Origin: Hymenobacter jejuensis
GTDB taxonomy: Bacteria; Bacteroidota; Bacteroidia; Cytophagales; Hymenobacteraceae
NCBI RefSeq assembly: GCF_006337165.1
Contig: NZ_CP040896.1
Location: forward strand, 2,852,001-2,916,000
Length of the DNA: 64,000 nt
Reading direction: 5' to 3'
The notes under the pieces were generated by a model. It saw only the letters and a program-made list of their open reading frames with translations. It made no database searches and was not told the DNA's origin. This document shows positions 58,750-64,000 of the stretch, piece by piece. Position numbers and translations under genes: made by a program. Position 1 is the stretch's first letter; each line of letters begins with the position of its first letter.

Positions 58750-60321
58750 ATGTCCAAAAGCCTCACGCCCAACCAGTCTTCAGGTACCACCCCAACGTCG
58801 TGGTTTGCTACCGCACCCAGCCTTCCGGTTTTCGGGGCATTGGAGAAAGATATGTCGGCCGACGTAGTCGTAATCGGGGCCGGTATCGCGGGCCTGACCA
58901 CAGCTTATTTGCTTGGGCGCGAGGGCAAAAAAGTGATTGTGCTGGAAGATGGGGAGATAGCCAGCGGCGAAAGCGGCCGCACCACGGCCCACCTGTCCAA
59001 CGCCCTCGACGACCGCTACACCACGCTCGAAGAGCTGTTTGGGAAAGAAGGCGCAAAACTGGCGGCCGAAAGCCACGGCGCAGCCATCGACCAGATCGAA
59101 AAGATTGTGCTGGAGGAAAAAATCGACTGTGACTTCACGCGCCTCGACGGCTACTTGTTTTTGCCTCAAAACGGTACCGAGAAAGAGCTGGTCGACGAGC
59201 GAGAAGCCGCCCACCGCGCCGGCCTCACCGATGTGCACCTAATGCCCGATGCCGGCGTGATTGGATTTGAAACCGGCCCTTGCTTGGTATTCCCGAACCA
59301 GGGCCAATTTCATATCCTCAAGTACCTGAGCGGGTTAGCAGAGGCTATTGGGCGGCAAGGCGGCCAGATTTTTACCTGCACGCACGCCACCGAAGTGCAC
59401 GGTGGCAGCCCGGCGCGCGTCACGACGGCCAAGGGCCATGAAGTAACGGCCAAAGCCGTTGTGGTGGCCACGAACACACCGTTCAACGACCGCGTTGTCA
59501 TGCATACCAAGCAGGGGCCTTACCGCACCTATGTGGTCGCGGCGAAGGTGCCGAAAGGCTCGGTTACCAAAGCCCTGTACTGGGACACGGCCGATCCGTA
59601 TCACTACATCCGGGTGCAGGAAGTGGCGGAGGGCCCGCGCGGCGGCCAAACCGATTACGACCTGCTCATTGTGGGCGGCGAAGACCACAAAACCGGGCAG
59701 GAAGACAACCCCGAAGAGCGCCTGCGGTGCCTGGAAGAATGGGCGCGCGCGCATTTTAAGGCCATCAAAAGCATTGAGTACCGCTGGTCGGGGCAGGTGA
59801 TGGAACCCGTTGACGGTCTGGCGTATGCGGGCCGCAACCCCCTAGACGATGACAACGTGTATATCGTCACCGGCGACTCGGGCCACGGCATGACGCACGG
59901 TACTTTGGGGCCCATGATCATCACCGATCTCATCCAGGGGCGGTCCAATCCGTGGGCGAAGCTCTATGATCCGGGCCGGGTCACGGTAAAGCCCGAATCG
60001 GCCAAGGAATTCATCCGTGAAAACCTCAACGTGGCCAGCGAATACACCGATTTGCTTACCAGCGGCGATGTGTCGAAGGAAGAGGAAATCGAGCCGGGTA
60101 CCGGTGCGGTACTGCGGCGCGGCATCACGAAAGTAGCCGTGTACCGCGACGAAAAGGGCGCTACCCACGAGTGCTCCGCCATTTGTCCGCACTTGGGCTG
60201 CGTGGTGCATTGGAACAAGCTGGAAACCAGCTGGGACTGCCCTTGCCACGGCTCGCGCTTCGATGCTTTCGGCAAGCTGCTCAATGGGCCGGCTAACTCA
60301 GATTTAGCGCCTGTTAAGTAA
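58750..60321 (+). CDS. FAD-dependent oxidoreductase fused to a C-terminal Rieske domain
   Basis: 523 residues. N-terminal DAO-type FAD domain with VVIGAGIAGLTTAYLLGREG near residues 39-58. The C-terminal 100 residues are a Rieske domain: Cys479-x-His481 and Cys497-x-x-His500 bind the 2Fe-2S cluster, and Cys484/Cys499 can form the disulfide seen in bc1-type Rieske proteins. Fusions like this are found in Bacteroidota; substrate unknown. Overlapped at its stop by an AT-rich dyad. Confidence 0.9.
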   Translation: MSKSLTPNQSSGTTPTSWFATAPSLPVFGALEKDMSADVVVIGAGIAGLTTAYLLGREGKKVIVLEDGEIASGESGRTTAHLSNALDDRYTTLEELFGKEGAKLAAESHGAAIDQIEKIVLEEKIDCDFTRLDGYLFLPQNGTEKELVDEREAAHRAGLTDVHLMPDAGVIGFETGPCLVFPNQGQFHILKYLSGLAEAIGRQGGQIFTCTHATEVHGGSPARVTTAKGHEVTAKAVVVATNTPFNDRVVMHTKQGPYRTYVVAAKVPKGSVTKALYWDTADPYHYIRVQEVAEGPRGGQTDYDLLIVGGEDHKTGQEDNPEERLRCLEEWARAHFKAIKSIEYRWSGQVMEPVDGLAYAGRNPLDDDNVYIVTGDSGHGMTHGTLGPMIITDLIQGRSNPWAKLYDPGRVTVKPESAKEFIRENLNVASEYTDLLTSGDVSKEEEIEPGTGAVLRRGITKVAVYRDEKGATHECSAICPHLGCVVHWNKLETSWDCPCHGSRFDAFGKLLNGPANSDLAPVK

Positions 60322-60343
60322 ATATTTGATTATCAAGTATTTA
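60319..60343 (+). repeat. AT-rich dyad at the Rieske-fusion stop
   Basis: TAAATATTTGAT (60319-60330) and ATCAAGTATTTA (60332-60343) are nearly perfect inverted repeats (11 of 12) around one base; the first three bases are the stop codon. Confidence 0.75.
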
Positions 60344-60357
60344 ACAAAATAGCTTTG
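60325..60357 (+). promoter_or_regulatory. Promoter of the cyanophycinase gene
   Basis: TTTG (60325-60328), 21 bases, then TAGCTTTG (60350-60357) is a good match to the Bacteroidota -33/-7 consensus, 43 bases before the ATG. The -33 element lies inside the dyad. Confidence 0.6.
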
Positions 60358-60400
60358 TTTCTGGCTAATCCACCCACTTTCCTCTGCTGAGGATATTTGT

Positions 60401-61291
60401 ATGCCAACCAAAAAGAAAAGTGCCGATCCCCTCACCAACACGCACTGTCCGCAGCCCAAGGGCACGCTGATTGCCATTGGCGGACACGAAGAAAAAGAAC
60501 GCACCCAACAAGACGACGGCAAGAGCCAGACCGACGAAATGGCGAACGACGCCATTCTGCGCCGCTTCGTCGACGAGCTGCGAAAAAAGGATCTGGTGGT
60601 CGTCATTCCTACGGCTTCCAGCGAACCGGAAGAAGCAGCCCAAGACTACGTGAACGTATTCACCGACCTGGGCGTGAAGCGCGTAGAAGTGCTTAACATC
60701 AAGACGCGCAACGAAGCCGAAAGCATGGAATGCATCGGCCTGATCAAGGAAGCCGACGGCTTTATGTTTACGGGCGGCGACCAGCTGCGGCTAACGGCGC
60801 TGCTGGGCGGCACAGCCATGCTGATGTGCCTGAAGCAGCGCTACGCCAACGAGCGCATCGTGATTGCGGGCACCAGCGCCGGTGCCACGGCCATGTCGAC
60901 GCCGATGGTGTACCAAGGCCGCGACGATGCCGGCATTCGGAAAGGCGAAATTCACATCACCACGGGTTTGCAGTTTATGCACGACGTGGCCATCGATACG
61001 CATTTTGTGGCCCGCGGCCGCATCGTGCGCATGGCCCAGATCATTTCTACCAATCCCGGCTGTTTGGGCCTGGGGCTGGAAGAAGATACCGGCGTCGTCG
61101 TGACGGAAGGGCGCGAGCTGGAAGTCATTGGCAGCGGCATCGTTGTCATCGTCGATGGCACGCACAGCACCTACACCAACATCCACGAAATCGCGCCGGA
61201 AACTCCCTTCACCATCCGCGATCTGCGGGTGCACCTGCTCAGTTGCGGCGAGCGCTACACGCTTCCCATTCAGGAGCAGCTATACCTGTAG
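60401..61291 (+). CDS. cphB: Cyanophycinase
   Basis: 296 residues, S51-family serine peptidase that cuts cyanophycin (Asp-Arg polymer) to beta-Asp-Arg dipeptides. Nucleophile Ser159 lies in VIAGTSAGATAMSTPM; other family parts are IAIGGHEEKE, ADGFMFTGGDQLRLTALLGG and LQFMHDVAIDTHFVARGRI. No cyanophycin synthetase or isoaspartyl peptidase is in the window, so either they are elsewhere or the enzyme acts on imported polymer. Confidence 0.94.
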   Translation: MPTKKKSADPLTNTHCPQPKGTLIAIGGHEEKERTQQDDGKSQTDEMANDAILRRFVDELRKKDLVVVIPTASSEPEEAAQDYVNVFTDLGVKRVEVLNIKTRNEAESMECIGLIKEADGFMFTGGDQLRLTALLGGTAMLMCLKQRYANERIVIAGTSAGATAMSTPMVYQGRDDAGIRKGEIHITTGLQFMHDVAIDTHFVARGRIVRMAQIISTNPGCLGLGLEEDTGVVVTEGRELEVIGSGIVVIVDGTHSTYTNIHEIAPETPFTIRDLRVHLLSCGERYTLPIQEQLYL

Positions 61292-61323
61292 CGCCACCGT
61301 TCTCTTCTGCCCAGTGCTTCAAG

Positions 61324-61352
61324 CCTCAGCCCGCAAGTGCTGGGGTTTCTTT
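61324..61352 (+). terminator. Terminator after cphB
   Basis: CCTCAGC (61324-61330) pairs with GCTGGGG (61339-61345), one G-U pair, followed by TTTCTTTTT. Confidence 0.7.
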
Positions 61353-61469
61353 TTGGGTGGGGTTTTTGCCAGCACCTTGCCCGGCTGGTAGCGCCAAAAT
61401 GCCTTACTTAAAGCAACTATTCCGGGCCGAACAGCTCAGCCGGTACAGCGTATAGCTGAAACAAAGTTG

Positions 61470-61490
61470 GCGCCGATGCCCGGCGCTTTT
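61470..61490 (+). terminator. Weak GC hairpin with T-run
   Basis: GCGCCG (61470-61475) pairs with CGGCGC (61481-61486), then TTTT. It lies about 55 bases before the FUSC gene. Confidence 0.45.
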
Positions 61491-61546
61491 CTACCGTTAA
61501 ACACTCCATTTTGTCAATCCGAACTTTTGAGTATCCGAACGCGGAG

Positions 61547-63691
61547 ATGAAAGAGCAGACGCGAAAAATCCAGTATTTCCTCTTTAGTCAGGACTTTTCG
61601 GATGGTTTGCGCATCACACTTTCGGTCCTGATTCCGGCGCTGCTGTTCGCGCAGTTCGGCCAGCTCGAAACCGGCCTTACTCTTTCCGAAGGCGCTCTGT
61701 GCGTGAGCATTATCGATACGCCAGGCCCGGTGCTGCACAAGCGCAACGGGATGCTGCTGGGCAACCTCTGCATTTTTGTGGTGGCCGTGCTCACGGGCTT
61801 TGCGCGCCTCCACGTCGTCACGATGGGGCTGGAGGTGCTGGCGCTTAGCTTCTTGTTTACGATGGTGCAGGTCTACGGCAACCGGGCCTCGGCCCTAGGC
61901 TCGGCGGTACTGCTAATCATGATTCTGACGATGGACAAGCCGCTGGAAGCGCCCAAGGTGCTAACGCATGCCTTACTGGTGCTGGCTGGCGGCGTGTGGT
62001 ACATGCTGCTGGCCTTGGCGTTTTTCGAAGTGCGGCCCTACCGACCGGCCCAACAGGCGCTGGGCGAGTGCATTCATGCCATTGCCCAGTTTATGAAAGT
62101 CAAGGCGGCGTTTTACCGCAGCGATACCGATCTGGAGGAAGACTACCGGCGGTTGGTGGCTCAGCAAGTTATCGTAAACGAAAAGCAGGACGCCGTGCGC
62201 GAAGTGCTGTTTAAGAGCCGGCAGGTAATAAAAGAATCGACGAATACCAGCCGCCGGCTGGTGCTCACGTTTGTGGACGTGGTGGATCTGTACGAGCACA
62301 TTACGGCCACCTACTACGATTATGCCGCCCTGCGTGAACGCTTCGGCCGGTCGGGCGTGCTCGACGATGTGGCCGAGCTTATTCAGGTGATGGCCAACGA
62401 GTTGGATCACATCGGCGTAGCCATCCAGTCCAATCGCCCCTACAAAACCCAGATCAACCTGAGCACCCCGTTGGAGCGGTTCAAGGCTCGTATTGATGCC
62501 ACAGCTGATGAGGAAGGTAACAACTTGGTGCTCAAGAAGATACTAGTTAATCTGCGCAACCTGACCCAGCGCGTCAATGATATTCTTAACTACTTCAATG
62601 CCAAGGAGGTAGCCAAAGAAATCGGCAGCTACGATCTGGAGTATTCGCGGTTTGTGTCGCACCAAGACTACAGCCTGAAGGTGCTAGCCGACAACTTCAC
62701 GTTCAGCTCGGCCGTGTTTCGGCATTCCATCCGGATGGTGCTGGCCTGCGGCGTGGGGTTTCTGGTGGCCAAGTTGCTCTTTGCCGGCCACCACAGTTAC
62801 TGGATCGTGATGACGGTGGCTTATATGCTGAAACCCGCCTTCAGCTTCACCAAACAGCGCAATTACGAGCGCGTAGTTGGTACGCTCGGCGGCGGGGCCA
62901 TTGCTATTTTCTTTCTGGTATTGGTGCACGACAAAACAGCGCAATTCATTGTGTTGCTGTTCTTTATGGTGATGGCATATAGCTTTCAGCGCAAAAACTA
63001 CATCGTGTACGTCACCTTCATGACGCCCTTCATCCTGATCCTGTTCAGCTTCCTGGGCGTGGGCTACCTCACCATCGCGGAAGAGCGGGTGAAGGACACG
63101 GTGATCGGTTGCGTTATTGCGTTTGCGGCCGGCTATCTGCTGTTTCCGAAGTGGGAATCGGAGCACCTGACGGACTTTATGCGCGACGTAATCCGGGCCA
63201 ACGTCAAGTACTTACAGAAACTGGCGGAAACGCTGGCCGGCAAAAGCATCCACATCACCGATTATAAACTGGCCCGCAAGGAAGTGTATGTGAGTTCGGC
63301 CAACCTGGCTGCGGCTTTCCAGCGCATGCTTTCCGAGCCCAAAAGCAAGCAGCGCAACAGCAAAGAAGTGCATCAGTTTGTGGTGCTCAACCACATTCTC
63401 TCGTCTAACATCGCCACCATCACGTCCACGATGATGGCGAAAAACGCCCCGTCGGCATACCCCACTGAGGATTTGCGTGCCGTGCGGCGCTCGCTCAAAT
63501 CCCTGAACAACAGCCTCAAAAAGCTCGACCCCCAATACGCCGAACCCGCTGCTGAAGCTGCGGCGCCTGCTTCGGAGGCCCGCCAAAAAACCGAACCCTC
63601 CGCCGACGACCGTCTACTGATGGAACAGCTGGAGTTCATCCAAAAAGTAAGCAGCGACATCGGCAAGGTGACGGAAGCAGTGGTGGCGTAA
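61547..63691 (+). CDS. FUSC family membrane protein (YccS-like)
   Basis: 714 residues from ATG 61547; a TTG at 61511 in the same frame could add 12 residues. Two blocks of membrane segments: about 20-175 and about 395-540, each several helices, with soluble helical regions after each. This duplicated layout is that of FUSC/YccS/AaeB-like proteins, associated with aromatic acid or fusaric acid efflux. YWIVMTVAYMLKPAFSFTKQ is the typical motif of the second block. No membrane-fusion partner is adjacent. Confidence 0.88.
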   Translation: MKEQTRKIQYFLFSQDFSDGLRITLSVLIPALLFAQFGQLETGLTLSEGALCVSIIDTPGPVLHKRNGMLLGNLCIFVVAVLTGFARLHVVTMGLEVLALSFLFTMVQVYGNRASALGSAVLLIMILTMDKPLEAPKVLTHALLVLAGGVWYMLLALAFFEVRPYRPAQQALGECIHAIAQFMKVKAAFYRSDTDLEEDYRRLVAQQVIVNEKQDAVREVLFKSRQVIKESTNTSRRLVLTFVDVVDLYEHITATYYDYAALRERFGRSGVLDDVAELIQVMANELDHIGVAIQSNRPYKTQINLSTPLERFKARIDATADEEGNNLVLKKILVNLRNLTQRVNDILNYFNAKEVAKEIGSYDLEYSRFVSHQDYSLKVLADNFTFSSAVFRHSIRMVLACGVGFLVAKLLFAGHHSYWIVMTVAYMLKPAFSFTKQRNYERVVGTLGGGAIAIFFLVLVHDKTAQFIVLLFFMVMAYSFQRKNYIVYVTFMTPFILILFSFLGVGYLTIAEERVKDTVIGCVIAFAAGYLLFPKWESEHLTDFMRDVIRANVKYLQKLAETLAGKSIHITDYKLARKEVYVSSANLAAAFQRMLSEPKSKQRNSKEVHQFVVLNHILSSNIATITSTMMAKNAPSAYPTEDLRAVRRSLKSLNNSLKKLDPQYAEPAAEAAAPASEARQKTEPSADDRLLMEQLEFIQKVSSDIGKVTEAVVA

Positions 63692-63769
63692 GCTGCTGGA
63701 TTTCGCCGCGAAGCACAGCCAACGCCCAAGGTTTTTTGTTACACATATTCCAGCGAAAACCTGCTCCAC

Positions 63770-64000
63770 GTGCGTGTTCCTGTACTCAAAGAAAGTGTCG
63801 GGCTGCGATACTTTACGTTTTTCTATCTCTACGTCATGCAAGGCATTCCCGCAGGGTTTGCCCTAACTGCAGTATATAACTATTTGATAGGCAATGGGTT
63901 ATCTGCAAAGGCGGTTGGCTCCTTCGCAGCTGTTGTGGGCATTCCCTGGACGTTTCAGTTTGTGTGGGGGCCGTTGATTGACAAATTCCAATACTCCATC
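63770..64000 (+). CDS. MFS transporter, N-terminal part
   Basis: The frame from a GTG at 63770 stays open to the window end (77 residues). It contains RYFTFFYLYVMQGIPAGFAL and VGIPWTFQFVWGPLIDKF, an AmpG-like major facilitator start with two membrane segments. Start codon uncertain since the frame is open further upstream. Confidence 0.75.
   Translation, partial: MRVPVLKESVGLRYFTFFYLYVMQGIPAGFALTAVYNYLIGNGLSAKAVGSFAAVVGIPWTFQFVWGPLIDKFQYSI

Overview
The window is chromosomal DNA of a Bacteroidota bacterium, most likely Hymenobacter or a close relative (Hymenobacteraceae). The evidence is a type IX secretion (T9SS) sorting domain on a secreted protein, a near absence of Shine-Dalgarno sequences before genes, TAnnTTTG-type promoter elements, a zinc-free ribosomal protein L36, a SecA without the usual zinc tail, and a GC-rich, densely packed accessory half. 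The genus is inferred from these traits and from protein style, not from a marker gene search.

Layout: 1-8.4 kb is the end of the spc operon and the alpha operon (rpsH partial, rplF, rplR, rpsE, rpmD, rplO, secY, map, infA, rpmJ, rpsM, rpsK, rpsD, rpoA, rplQ), followed by eno, a FtsB/DivIC-type division gene and a small exported protein. 10.9-17.4 kb holds an Hsp70 of the HscA type (minus strand) facing a three-gene cassette: a T9SS-secreted DUF4331 protein, a TPR protein and a HupE/UreJ-like membrane protein. 17.7-23.8 kb carries an L,D-transpeptidase-like protein, an Ldh-family dehydrogenase, Ppx/GppA, an rRNA-methyltransferase-like protein, a DinB-fold protein, dapF and a GNAT acetyltransferase. 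24-26.5 kb is a TuaH-like glycosyltransferase plus UDP-galactopyranose mutase. 26.9-33.7 kb is secA, deoC, a SPOR lipoprotein, an M20 amidohydrolase and a probable outer-membrane protein. 34-40.5 kb holds Hsp20, a DegP/HtrA protease, an ALDH7-type dehydrogenase, a large polytopic membrane protein and a lipoprotein.

40.6-43.3 kb is an ECF sigma factor, a membrane-anchored anti-sigma-like protein and a DUF4097-like exported protein. It is followed by an exported PPC/DUF296 protein, a DUF4442 thioesterase-fold protein and a Tat-exported GH125 alpha-mannosidase. 46.2-50 kb is the complete oxidative pentose phosphate operon gnd-zwf-pgl. 50-64 kb holds a nitronate monooxygenase, a DisA-type nucleotide cyclase-like protein with altered catalytic motif, a double TonB-C-domain protein, a RidA-family deaminase, a membrane-anchored MutS-like ATPase, a VWA lipoprotein, a bestrophin, an FAD oxidoreductase fused to a Rieske domain, a cyanophycinase, a FUSC-family membrane protein and the start of an MFS transporter.

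No rRNA, tRNA, CRISPR array, insertion sequence, prophage or integrase was seen. Many genes end in strong hairpin terminators, and a recurring AT-rich dyad with a TTGATnATCAA core sits just after several stop codons. The most interesting points are the lone perfect Shine-Dalgarno in front of rplF, the variant DisA-type cyclase domain, the DUF4331-TPR-HupE cassette and the repeated dyad family.
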